Under the pieces are notes generated by a model. The model saw only the letters and a list, made by a program, of their open reading frames with translations, had not been told where the DNA came from and made no database searches. From Sphingobacteriales bacterium (lineage in GTDB: Bacteria; Bacteroidota; Bacteroidia; Chitinophagales; UBA2359), in the NCBI GenBank assembly GCA_016718845.1, contig JADKCK010000017.1, forward strand, positions 62,001 to 126,000: a stretch of 64,000 nucleotides of DNA, written 5' to 3'. The translations under genes and the position numbers were made by a program. How positions within the stretch are numbered: the stretch's first letter is position 1; every line of letters begins with the position of its first letter. Shown here in pieces: positions 34,847 to 43,761 of this stretch.

Positions 34847-35845
34847 ATGCCAAAAATTCTTATTATTCGCTTTAGTTCCATCGGCGATATAGTGCTTACT
34901 ACGCCTCTTGTTAGGTGCCTGTCGCAACAATTGCCCAATGCCCAGATACATTATCTAACAAAACCCGCATTCGCAGGTATTTTAGCACCCAATCCGCATA
35001 TCCAGAAAGTACACACTTTATCATCATCTATTATAAAAACCATACAACAGCTAAAAACCGAAAAATACGATTATGTAATTGACCTGCACCACAATCAGCG
35101 TAGCTTACTGATTAAGTTGGGCTTGGGCGTAACTGCCAAATCGTTTGATAAACTAAATTATGAAAAATGGTTGGCTGTTAATTTTAAAAAAATAGATAAC
35201 TTACCTAATCTACATATCGTAGACCGCTACATAGCCGCAGCCCAACATTTGGGTATAAAAAACGATGGGCAAGGTTTAGATTATTTTATACCACCCAAAG
35301 ACGAAGTAAACATCGAACAGCAATTTCCAAATCTATCACCCCAAAAATATATTGCATTGGTAATAGGTGCAGCACATGCTACCAAACGAATGCCTACGCA
35401 AAAAATAATAGATTTATGTGACACTATAAATCAACCAATTATATTGCTTGGTGGTAAAGAAGATGCCGAAAATGCAAATAACATTGTAACTCAAAGTAAA
35501 GGGCAAGTAATAAATGCTTGTGGATTACTAAACCTTAACCAATCGGCATCGGTGGTGCGGCAGGCGGGCAAGGTGGTGTCGCACGATACGGGCATGATGC
35601 ACATTGCGGCTGCTTTTCAAAAACCCATTTGTTCGGTTTGGGGTAATACCATTCCACAATTTGGTATGTATCCGTATCTTTCGGTGGCGGCACAAGCTCA
35701 ATCGGTAATGGTGCAAGTAGCAAATTTACCCTGCCGCCCATGCTCTAAAATTGGTTACAACAAATGCCCAAAAGGTCATTTTAACTGTATGCAGCAGATA
35801 GATGTGGCTGCGATAGCTAATTTTGCTAACCAAATGCAATATTAA
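34847..35845 (+). CDS. Glycosyltransferase family 9 (heptosyltransferase-like)
   Basis: This 332-aa protein, taken from ATG 34847, begins MPKILIIRFSSIGDIVLTTP, the standard GT9 start. The frame also opens from a TTG at 34826, which I reject because the family starts directly at this strand. Other landmarks are YVIDLHHNQRS (about 83-93), the nucleotide-sugar loop HATKRMPTQKIIDLC (about 180-194), the VSHDTGMMHIAAAFQKPICS block (about 246-265) and WGNTIPQFGMYP after it. Heptosyltransferases add ADP-heptose to the lipopolysaccharide inner core at the cytosolic face of the inner membrane. Bacteroidota GT9 members may use other sugars, so the substrate is open. It has no LPS neighbours here. Confidence 0.9.
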   Translation: MPKILIIRFSSIGDIVLTTPLVRCLSQQLPNAQIHYLTKPAFAGILAPNPHIQKVHTLSSSIIKTIQQLKTEKYDYVIDLHHNQRSLLIKLGLGVTAKSFDKLNYEKWLAVNFKKIDNLPNLHIVDRYIAAAQHLGIKNDGQGLDYFIPPKDEVNIEQQFPNLSPQKYIALVIGAAHATKRMPTQKIIDLCDTINQPIILLGGKEDAENANNIVTQSKGQVINACGLLNLNQSASVVRQAGKVVSHDTGMMHIAAAFQKPICSVWGNTIPQFGMYPYLSVAAQAQSVMVQVANLPCRPCSKIGYNKCPKGHFNCMQQIDVAAIANFANQMQY

Positions 35846-36020
35846 TATGTGTTTTTATTTAGAGATATAGAAAAAGTTTATTTTAGATTGATTTGGTTTT
35901 TAATAGTACCGCATTATTGCTAGTACCTGAAAAATAGCTCTTTTATAACCCAATCCTCTTGTACGTAACATGAATAAATGACAAATTTAGCTTAAAACAT
36001 TAAGCCGTATGGTCAATTAA

Positions 36021-36599
36021 TCAGGACTGTTGATGGTTTTGAACAGCCATTTTTTTAAAAGCCACCACATCTATTGGCAATCCGTCTTTAGTTAAAAAGC
36101 TGGGTTTAATAGCTACTTGTTCAAAACCTGCTTTTTCTAATACCCGCTGCGAGCCAATATTATGCAAATAAGCAAAAGCGTTTATTCGTTGATACTTCAA
36201 CACCTCGAACATATAATTGCAAAGTGCCACTACGGCTTGGGTAACAATGCCTTGCCCACGATAGGGTTTAGCCAACCAATAGCCTATTCCGTTTTCGTAG
36301 GTGTTGTTGATGCCGTAGTGCGCCGAGTAGGTAATGCCAATACCACCTATCAGTTCGTTGCTAGGCAAATGCCTAATTGCCCATTCTTTGGGGCGATGAT
36401 GTTGGGCTTCAAAATCGTGTATTTTGTGGTACCACCAATCGGCATCGGCGGCGGTGTATGGATACGGAATGCTAAGGGTATTGCGCGAAATTTCGGGGTC
36501 GTTTAGGTATTTAACCAAGGCGTGGCGGTCGTCCCAAAGAAGGTCGGTTAGGCTTATATCGGGCGATAGGTTGATGGTGGGTTTTGTGAAAGAAGGCAT
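36021..36599 (-). CDS. GNAT acetyltransferase (RimJ/RimL-like)
   Basis: This 192-aa protein has the GNAT core: ELIGGIGITYS (strand 4, about 86-96), ENGIGYWLAKPYRGQGIVTQ (about 107-126, with the acetyl-CoA-binding RGQGIVT loop) and INAFAYLHNIGSQRVLEKAGF (about 148-168), the C-terminal N..S..vLeKaGF signature of the RimJ/RimL group. Such enzymes acetylate N-terminal or small-molecule amines from acetyl-CoA; the substrate is unknown. It is cytosolic. The gene stands alone; upstream is a gene-free stretch with repeats. Confidence 0.9.
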   Translation of the reverse strand: MPSFTKPTINLSPDISLTDLLWDDRHALVKYLNDPEISRNTLSIPYPYTAADADWWYHKIHDFEAQHHRPKEWAIRHLPSNELIGGIGITYSAHYGINNTYENGIGYWLAKPYRGQGIVTQAVVALCNYMFEVLKYQRINAFAYLHNIGSQRVLEKAGFEQVAIKPSFLTKDGLPIDVVAFKKMAVQNHQQS

Positions 36600-36663
36600 A
36601 GGTATTGAAAAAATAAGAGGTAATTAGATGGCTATATTTGGGGGAAGATAAGATGAAAGTTAT

Positions 36664-36714
36664 TTTTAGGGTATTCAGTATTAGCGTATTATCAAGGTCA
36701 AAAGCTATTTTCAT
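36664..36714 (-). pseudogene. Possible 5' remnant of a HAD-superfamily hydrolase gene
   Basis: A minus-strand ATG at 36714 starts MKIAFDLDNTLILN, the exact pattern of HAD phosphatase N-termini (DxDxT nucleophile loop). After about 17 codons the resemblance stops, and the frame runs into the start of the GNAT gene without family features. Only the first codons seem to survive. The gap 36600-37098 also holds repeat copy B (36761-36838) and the promoter of the next gene; otherwise I see nothing in it. Confidence 0.35.
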
Positions 36715-36760
36715 TTGTAGGTAATGCTTTGTTTTTGTGGATACTGCGCTTGCTTTGTTG

Positions 36761-36838
36761 TGGGGGTGCCACCAACTAATCGAGTCAGGGAGTGCTAATC
36801 AGCACCCCCAAAAAAGACATTTTCCGCGTCAAGCGGGG
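36761..36838. repeat. CCCCGCTTGACGCGG..CACCCCCA element, copy B (inverted)
   Basis: Read on the minus strand it matches copy A at 30299-30383: ccccgcttgacgcgg, tcttttttgggggtg, tgatt-gc, then ggtggcaccccca. The match is interrupted by small indels. Confidence 0.7.
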
Positions 36839-37065
36839 CAAGCCCAAACCGTTTGTGTTGTTTGTACCCAGTTGCTAAACGGATAATCTGTTGGATTTAC
36901 TTTGTGTGTTGCTAATAACATCCGCCCCACAAAATTACTCCAAAAAACAAAACAAAACATCTTTTTACCACAAAAAGAAAAAAATAATAGGGTAGGAGGG
37001 TAGTTACCGAATAAAATACAAAAAATGAACGTCTAAATAAAGATAGCTTTATAGCTACATTTTTG

Positions 37066-37073
37066 TATCTTTG
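37066..37073 (+). promoter_or_regulatory. Bacteroidota -7 box (TATCTTTG) of the second CotH gene
   Basis: TATCTTTG lies 25 bp before ATG 37099. The longer open frame starting at 37063 would overlap this box, supporting the later start. Confidence 0.6.
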
Positions 37074-37098
37074 CACTATAATACAATTAATCAATAAA

Positions 37099-39330
37099 AT
37101 GAACAAACGACACTTTCTTCTCATTTTTATGGCAATGAGCATTGCCCAAAACAGCATCGCCCAAAACTTTTACGACATGCAAACGGTGCAGGATATTTAT
37201 CTAACCTTTGCACAATCTAATTGGGATTATATTTTGGATACCATGCGCCAAAATTACTCGGATAATAAATTGCTTGCCCAAATAAATATCAACGGAACCG
37301 TTTTTGATAGCATTGGCGTAAACTACAAAGGCAATAGCAGCTATAATGCCAACAACCTAAAAAATGCGTTTCACATTGAGTTAGATTATGTGCTTGATGG
37401 GCAAGATTATCAGGGCTATCAACATGTAAAACTGTCAAATGTATCGCACGACCCCTCGTTTTTGCGCGAAACTTTATCGTACGAAGCCCTGCGCAATTAT
37501 ATGCCCGCATCGGGGGCTAACTATGCACGGGTGTATGTAAATGGCAATTATCATGGCTTGTACGTAAACCAAGAGGCAGTAAATAAACAGTTTGTAGAAC
37601 CACATTTTTACTCGAGCAACAACCCCTTGTTTTTGTGCGATAAACCCGATGGCATAACAGGTACAGTGCCTGCACCTAACTTAGCTTTTTTGGGGGCAGA
37701 TAGTAGCGCTTACTACAACTCGTATGAGCTAAAATCGGATTACGGTTATGGAGATTTAGCAACACTAACCAACATACTAAATAACAATACTGCCCAAATA
37801 GAAGATTATTTAGATGTAGATAGGGCTTTGTGGATGCTGGCTTTTAACAATTTGTTTGTAAATTTAGATAGCTATACCGGCTCTATTGGGCATAACTACT
37901 ACATTTACGAAGACAACAACCACCGATTTAACCCTATTGTGTGGGATTTGAACGAAAGCTTTGGCAGTTTTACCAATTCGGGCGTGGGGCAGCTAACTTT
38001 TACGCAAATGAAACAGATGGACCCGTTACTACATGCCAATAGCAGCAGTAAGCCGCTTATCCAAAAGTTGTTAGCCAACCAAACCTACAAAAAAATGTAC
38101 TTGGCACACCTGCGCACCATGCTCAACGAAATGATTGTGTCGGGATGGTACCAAACGCGTGGGCAAGAGCTGCAAAACCTAATTGCCCCCGATGTACAAG
38201 CCGACAACAACAAATTTTTTAGCTACACCAACTTTATTGCCAACCTTACCAACGATGTTACGGGTGCTGGCGGACCCGGTGGTGGTAACAAAATTGGGTT
38301 GGTAAGCCTAATGGAAGCACGCAAAAATTACCTGCAAACCAACGCCGAGATACTAAAAACGCCGCCCAGCCTTGCCAACATACAAAGCAGCCCAAGTAAC
38401 CCCACCATAGGAACCGCCTTAAACATAACAGCTACGGTAACTAACCCAACAACGGTTACGCTGGCTTATAGGTATCAACAATCAGAGCGGTTTGTAAAGA
38501 TACAAATGTATGACGATGGCTTGCACAACGACCAAGCTGCCGCCGATGGTATTTATGGCGCACAAATACCCGCCAACCCTGCCACCGCTTTGGCACAATA
38601 CTACATCTATGCCGAAAACAACAACGCAGGTGTTTTTTCGCCCGCCCGAGCCGAGTACGAGTTTTATAACATCGTTTTTACATCGCCCATACAAACAGGG
38701 CAGGTTGTTATCAACGAGTTTTTGGCAGCTAATGTGGCAAACATAACCGACCCCGCCAACGAACACGACGACTGGATTGAACTATACAACACCACCAGCA
38801 ACACCTTATCGTTGGTGGGTTTATACCTAAGCGACGACCCCAACCTGCCCCGCAAATGGGCTTTGCCCAACATAAACATGCCCGCTAATAGCTACCTAAT
38901 AGTGTGGGCAGATGAAAATAGCGGGCAAGGCAACCTACACGCCAATTTTAAACTATCGAAAACAGGTGAGGCTATCTATCTGTCAAAAGCCGATGATACC
39001 CTCCTAGACTCAGTAGTCTTTGGCGCACAAAACAACGATATTAGCACCGGCAGATACCCCAACGGAACAGGTAATTTTACCATTATGCCGCCCACTTTTT
39101 CGGCACAAAACCAACTAAACCTTTGCTCCATACAACCGCTTATAACAGGCAATACAACCGCCTGTTTTAATGGTTCAACAACTTACAGCGTGCCAGTAGT
39201 AGCAAGTGCCGTGTATGTTTGGACAATTAGCAACGGCGCTATCTTAACCGGGCAAGGCACCAACACCATACAAGTACAATGGAACAACAACGCAACAGGC
39301 ACGGTTAATGTAGTGCAGATTAACCCATAG
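37099..39330 (+). CDS. Secreted CotH-like protein with lamin-tail and terminal PKD-like module
   Basis: I take ATG 37099 (743 aa), because it gives a normal signal peptide (MNKRHFLLIFMAMSIAQNSI). CotH landmarks are VNGNYHGLYVNQEAVNKQFV (about 149-168), FYSSNNPLFLCDKP just after it, and FNPIVWDLNESFGSF (about 275-289). These positions correspond to the kinase-like loops of the first CotH gene, though the sequences are diverged and the usual Asp-rich GPPWDYD is reduced to IVWDLNE. Residues about 535-690 include an Ig-like part and a lamin-tail domain (VINEFLAANVANITDPANEH, HDDWIELYNTTSN). The protein ends with a PKD-like module (CSIQPLITGNTTACFNG, ending GTVNVVQINP) and no T9SS tail. It is extracytoplasmic, with an unknown target. 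Confidence 0.85.
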   Translation: MNKRHFLLIFMAMSIAQNSIAQNFYDMQTVQDIYLTFAQSNWDYILDTMRQNYSDNKLLAQININGTVFDSIGVNYKGNSSYNANNLKNAFHIELDYVLDGQDYQGYQHVKLSNVSHDPSFLRETLSYEALRNYMPASGANYARVYVNGNYHGLYVNQEAVNKQFVEPHFYSSNNPLFLCDKPDGITGTVPAPNLAFLGADSSAYYNSYELKSDYGYGDLATLTNILNNNTAQIEDYLDVDRALWMLAFNNLFVNLDSYTGSIGHNYYIYEDNNHRFNPIVWDLNESFGSFTNSGVGQLTFTQMKQMDPLLHANSSSKPLIQKLLANQTYKKMYLAHLRTMLNEMIVSGWYQTRGQELQNLIAPDVQADNNKFFSYTNFIANLTNDVTGAGGPGGGNKIGLVSLMEARKNYLQTNAEILKTPPSLANIQSSPSNPTIGTALNITATVTNPTTVTLAYRYQQSERFVKIQMYDDGLHNDQAAADGIYGAQIPANPATALAQYYIYAENNNAGVFSPARAEYEFYNIVFTSPIQTGQVVINEFLAANVANITDPANEHDDWIELYNTTSNTLSLVGLYLSDDPNLPRKWALPNINMPANSYLIVWADENSGQGNLHANFKLSKTGEAIYLSKADDTLLDSVVFGAQNNDISTGRYPNGTGNFTIMPPTFSAQNQLNLCSIQPLITGNTTACFNGSTTYSVPVVASAVYVWTISNGAILTGQGTNTIQVQWNNNATGTVNVVQINP

Positions 39331-39355
39331 TCATGCAAAGTCTTTACAGCCAATT

Positions 39356-39390
39356 TTTATTTACAACGGAGACACAGAGAACACGGATGT
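39356..39390. repeat. TTTACAACGGAGACACAGAGAACACGGA repeat, single copy
   Basis: One copy of the 12527-13078 family (tttacaacggagacacagag) lies in the gap after the second CotH gene, followed by a short gccgacag copy of the GGCTGT family. Confidence 0.7.
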
Positions 39391-39457
39391 TTTAAGCCGA
39401 CAGCCCGAAACTGACAGATTGTAGCCCACAGTATAGTACTTTGTACCCATTTTATTG

Positions 39458-39465
39458 TACCTTTG
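39458..39465 (+). promoter_or_regulatory. Bacteroidota -7 box (TACCTTTG) of the DUF1569 gene
   Basis: TACCTTTG lies 45 bp before the ATG at 39510. Confidence 0.6.
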
Positions 39466-39509
39466 CAGTCGTAAAAACACAACTTACAATTTACAACTTA
39501 TAATTACCA

Positions 39510-39968
39510 ATGGCATTACCTAATGTTTTCACGCCCCAAGTATCCGAGGGCATTATTAACCGCATTAACCAATTAACACCACAAACAAAAGCCAATTGGG
39601 GCAAAATGTCGGTGGCACAAATGTTGGCACACTGTTGCGTAACCTACGAGTATGTGTACGACAACAAACACAAATCGCCTAATTTTTTGATGAAATTCAT
39701 CTTAAAGTTGTTTGTAAAAAACACCGTAGTTAGCGAAACACCTTATAAACACAATAACCAAACTGCCCCCGATTTTATTATTACCAACGACCGCGATTTT
39801 GATGCCGAAAAACAACGTTTGATAGCCTACATCAAACAAACCCAACAACTAGGCGAAGCCCATTTTGATGGCAAAGAGTCACACTCGTTTGGCAAACTCA
39901 ACAAAACCGAGTGGAACAATATGTTCTACAAACACCTCGACCACCACTTACGACAATTTGGGGTGTAA
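39510..39968 (+). CDS. DUF1569 (DinB-like four-helix) protein
   Basis: This 152-aa protein shows the DUF1569 layout: LTPQTKANWGKMSVAQMLAH (about 23-42), with a His-rich metal-site candidate AHCC, then KHNNQTAPDFIITNDRDFD, and the family ending SHSFGKLNKTEWNNMFYKHL followed by DHHLRQFGV. DinB-like proteins form a four-helix bundle with a three-His metal site (His42 and the C-terminal HLDHH here). No activity has been established for this family. It is cytosolic and monocistronic, with a promoter box and a terminator. Confidence 0.85.
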   Translation: MALPNVFTPQVSEGIINRINQLTPQTKANWGKMSVAQMLAHCCVTYEYVYDNKHKSPNFLMKFILKLFVKNTVVSETPYKHNNQTAPDFIITNDRDFDAEKQRLIAYIKQTQQLGEAHFDGKESHSFGKLNKTEWNNMFYKHLDHHLRQFGV

Positions 39969-40021
39969 AAGAGCCGTAGACCTTATCCTCCTTCGAGGAG
40001 GAGAACTAAGTAGTCCTATCA

Positions 40022-40068
40022 AAAAGCGAGGTAAACCTCTCTTTGGGGTAGGACTACCTCGCTTTTGG
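40022..40068 (+). terminator. Nested hairpin terminator after the DUF1569 gene
   Basis: AAAAGCGAGGTA and TACCTCGCTTTT are inverted repeats with a loop of about 22 nt; an overlapping pair GTAGTCCTA / TAGGACTAC (from 40010) gives an alternative stem. Confidence 0.65.
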
Positions 40069-40095
40069 GTACTTTGAGTGTTGTTGATACAATAT

Positions 40096-40390
40096 TTATC
40101 GGGGAATAACTAATGTGCCGCGCTGTAATAGGTTGTTGTGGACTTCTCTATCCGAAACTAACACGACCGTTTTTTCTACATCTGCCAAATGTTTATTAAC
40201 GGCAGATAAACCTTCTTCCTATTTCGTGCCTTCTACACCTTCAAATTCCTTGGTTCCTTTTCTGCTCCAATATTTTTGGTAGATAATACCCTATGGAATA
40301 CCTTGTTCGTCTAAGGCAAGAACATTATGCTGCAAAATACCTTTTATATTGCCTTGTATGATGCTTAATCCTTCCATGGCACCCTTACAA
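40096..40390 (-). pseudogene. IS4-family transposase remnant
   Basis: The minus strand reads, with two in-frame stops, KGAMEGLSIIQGNIKGILQH, NVLALDEQGIP, stop, GIIYQKYWSRKG, EFEGVEGTK, stop, EEGLSAVNKHLADVEKTVVL and VSDREVHNNLLQRG. This is the middle of a Tn5/IS4-type DDE transposase: the lALDEqGiPLGi block and the vSDRE block, which holds the second catalytic Asp. Both ends are missing. The upstream side turns into a cctctccaaagg repeat, so no terminal inverted repeats can be found. It is a dead insertion-sequence fragment lying between the DUF1569 gene and the first WG-repeat gene. Confidence 0.75.
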
Positions 40391-40497
40391 GATAAGCCTT
40401 TGGAGAGGTTGGGTGGGGCTTCGGGGAGGAGACTTTTGTCGCACATTTTTTAAATTTCCTTCTTTAAACAAACAAAGGAGGGCTAAATTTTAACACT

Positions 40498-43400
40498 ATG
40501 AAACTTTTTTTTGCTTTTTGTTTGTTGTTGGTTGGTGTTGGGGTGTTGGGGCAAGCCGACACCAGCACATTGCATAATCCTACTATTATTGTGAATGATA
40601 GTGGTAGTACTAGAGTGCAAATGGTAACAACTGCTAACGATACTTTGTTGTTAGTGGCTTGTAGTATGTTGATTGGTGATTATCCTGAATTAAACGACCG
40701 TAATGCTAACAAATTAGCCGACTATTACGGTAATAAAGGTATTTTGGTTAATTTACCTAATCTTTCGTTTGTTGCTTATAAAGGGGGTAAATATGGTTTA
40801 TCGGACTGGAAAGGTGAGTTGCTGACACCTTATATCTACGATACTATCTATCGTTTTGATGACAATGGTATTGCTTTGGTTAGGCAGAATGGTAAAGTGG
40901 GTTTGCTGCATAAAAGTGGTAAGTTGTGGGCGCAAGCTGTTTTTGATTATGTTGGTTTGGGTATTAACAATGTGTATCGGGCGGCTACTAAGCAGCGTTT
41001 TACGGCAATTGTAGTGGGCAAAGATGGCAAATATGGTGTTATTGATACACTTGAACAAGTGCTTGTGCCTTTGTGGTATAACAACATTTGGCGCGCGGTT
41101 GATGCCGATAGTGTAAAACAAAGCTCATTTGGGGTACAGTTTCCAGATACCGATTTTTGGATTAAATTGCCCGAAAAATATAGCAACGTAACCAACAATA
41201 TGGCTTATAATAGGCAGCCCGTGATGATGAATGACAAATTTGGGTGTGTTGATAAGCATGATAATCTTGTTATCCCGCTTATTTATGATTGCATTTGGAC
41301 ATTTTATAATGGACTTGCTGTTGCACAGGTAGGTAACAAGGTGGGTATTATCGACACCTTAGGCAATGCAGTTGTACCTATTGTTTACAACGCTATCACT
41401 CAATTTAATAAAGGCGTACTTATTGCATTAACAGATAAAGGTACTTTTATTTTACTAAACAATAAATCCGAAATTGTTACACAAAATGTGTATCGTTTTG
41501 AAAATTTGCCTTGGTATCTACCTGTTTATCTTAAAATTCCTTACATAGACCCCAGAATTTGGTGTGGTACGGGATTAGTGTATCCTACTAAATTTGAAGC
41601 ACCTGTGCCTAATGGTTTGGTGTTTGAGAAAGGACAAATGGTGGCTTATAAACAGGACTCTACGCAGCTTGTTAATGGACAGGCGGCTGTTAAAGTGGTT
41701 TATTTAGATACGCTTGGCAAGGAAATAGATGTAGACCCGCTTAGTGAACTGTTAAATTTTAAAAACGGTTTAGCCATAAACAGTAAAGATGGCTTAAATG
41801 GTTTGGTTAACGAAAAAGGACAATGGGTTGTACCTGCCAAATATGGAGATATCCAACCTTATAATCAGTTTGGTTGGTATTATTGTTTTACTACCGACCG
41901 ACAATATGAGCATTTGTATGCTACTACCACAGAGTATCAGGCGTTTGGGGAAGATAAACTAAAGTATCGGTTTGTAGATGATGCTAATCCTACATTAAAA
42001 TCTAATCATACCTTAATACTAAACGAGCTTAATAGATATAGTATGGTTGATTTGGATAAAAAGGTGCTTGTGCCAAGTATTTACGATACGTGTGTAGTAG
42101 TTGATAAAACCATTTTTTTTAGAAAAGACCATAAATGGGGTGTTTGGGATTCGAAGGGTAAAAATATTTTGCCTTGTGTGTACGATGAACTTAAACGTTT
42201 TCCAGAAGGCGAACCTATTAGTTTAGTAATGGTTAAGCAAAATAATAAATGGGCTATATTTAACCTAAAACAGGCTAAGTTTATCAGTAAGTTTGTTTAT
42301 GATGACATTATTAAACAGTACGGTTCTCATAGTATTATACTATCATTGGCAAAAAAAGATGGCTTATATGGTGCTTGCGATATTAGTGGTAAAGAGGTAA
42401 TTCCGATTATTTATAAAGTGGCTGCTAGTACTGTTTATTCAACAATCTATCGTAATGGTGTAAATTGCTTTGCGTTTGTGAAAGATGATAAAGTATTGTT
42501 GTTTGATGCAAAAACAGGTGCATTTGTCAAAACATGGCTTTATCTGCCCAAAAATACTTTAATTATCGAACAAAAAGGTACTAATGCTGATGAAAAAAGC
42601 TATCAATTGCAAAACACTAATGGCACAGAGCTAAGTTCAGTTTATGATGATATGCGCTGGCAAGGTGACGAACAGGGTACTTTTATTTGGGCATTTAAAA
42701 GTAAAGGAGAAACACTGCTTAGTAGTACAGGTAAAGAGTTGTTACCTTTGGGTGTTTTTGGGTTTCGTAGTTATGGCGATGGCTTAGTAGAGGTTGATAG
42801 CCTTAGTGCGTGGATTGGTTAATGTTTTTGGCAAAGTGGTAGTACATTGCAAGTATCAATCTATTGATGTTGAAAATTATGCTGGTTTATATCGTGCGCA
42901 AAAAAACGATACTGCTTTGTGGGTTGATAGGTATGGCAATGAGTATAGTTGTGCTAAATATGGAGTTGATAGATTTGGTTTATCGAGTAAGTATACGGCG
43001 GTTTATTATCCGCGAGATAGCGTTTGTGTGGTAGATAAGGCAAATAAGGTTGTAAGCTTGATGAATGGGTATGCCAATTATAAACAGCTAAAAAACAAAC
43101 CCTATTTTTTGGTGTCTAAAAATGGGTATTGGGGCATGATAGATAGCTCGTTGCAGGTAGTAGTGCCAACTATTTATACGCAAATAGAAGAAGCCGAAAA
43201 TGGTTTGTTAAAGGTGGCACTAAAAAATAAATGGGGGTATATTAATTTGCAAAACAGGGTTATTATACCTATTACTTATCAGGGCTTTAATACTAATAAT
43301 GGTACTTTATTTGAAACTCAATTAAATAATTATTGGGGTGTGGTTGATACAAATGGTAAAGTGATTGTACCTTTTGAATACAACAGTACTAGCATTGAGC

Positions 43401-43528
43401 TATATAATTACGATACGCCAAACTTAACCCGAATTAATGTGTTTAAGAATGGCAAATATGGCTATATTGATGTAAACAATGGAGTAGCGTTGCCTTGTAT
43501 TTGGCGCAATGCGTGGGGTATGCAATAA
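40498..43528 (+). pseudogene. WG-repeat secreted protein 1, one frameshift
   Basis: From ATG 40498 the first frame (to 42822) and the second (from about 42815 to 43528) together encode about 1010 aa. The first frame reads YGDGLVEVDSLSAWIG and stops; the next continues GLVNVFGKVVVHCKYQSI. The intact paralogue shows DGLAIVDSAGLKGLVDKNGK at the same place, so one base is missing or extra at about 42810-42820. Residues 1-19 are a signal peptide identical to those of the two paralogues. The rest consists of some twenty WG-type beta-hairpin repeats (GKYGVIDTLEQVLVPLWY, NKVGIIDTLGNAVVPIVYN, LNGLVNEKGQWVVPAKYGD). WG proteins are exported, probably periplasmic or surface; their role is unknown. The last 38 bp before the ATG are also conserved in the paralogues. 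Confidence 0.85.
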
Positions 43529-43539
43529 ATGTTCTCAAA

Positions 43540-43640
43540 GCCCCCCCTTGCCCCGCTAAAGGTGGGGAATTAGAAAGTGTGTGACAAAAGTTCTTTCCTT
43601 TGGAGGGGCTTGGGGGAGGCTTTGAGGGGCTTTGGGTGGG
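43540..43640. repeat. CCCCTCCTTTGGAGGGG..GGGGAGGCTTTG repeat cluster
   Basis: After the first WG gene comes aagcccccccttgccccgct, then gtgtgtgacaaaagttcttt, then tttggaggggcttgggggag and a second half unit. The same order (gtgtgtgacaaaagtcccct, cctttggaggggatttaggg) flanks the other two WG genes at 57097-57140, 60193-60312 and 63352-63440. Confidence 0.75.
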
Positions 43641-43761
43641 CAAGGTGGGACTTTTAGGCGTTTAAATAAAAACTTTTTTTTGTACTTTTAAGCAACCATT
43701 TTGTTTTAAGATGCGTTATACTAGTAGTTTTTATCCTTTATTAACCTAAAAATATTTTGTT

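Noticed and set aside
37063..37098. Earlier TTG start for the second CotH gene
   Set aside because: It would overlap the TATCTTTG promoter box and destroy the signal peptide arrangement.
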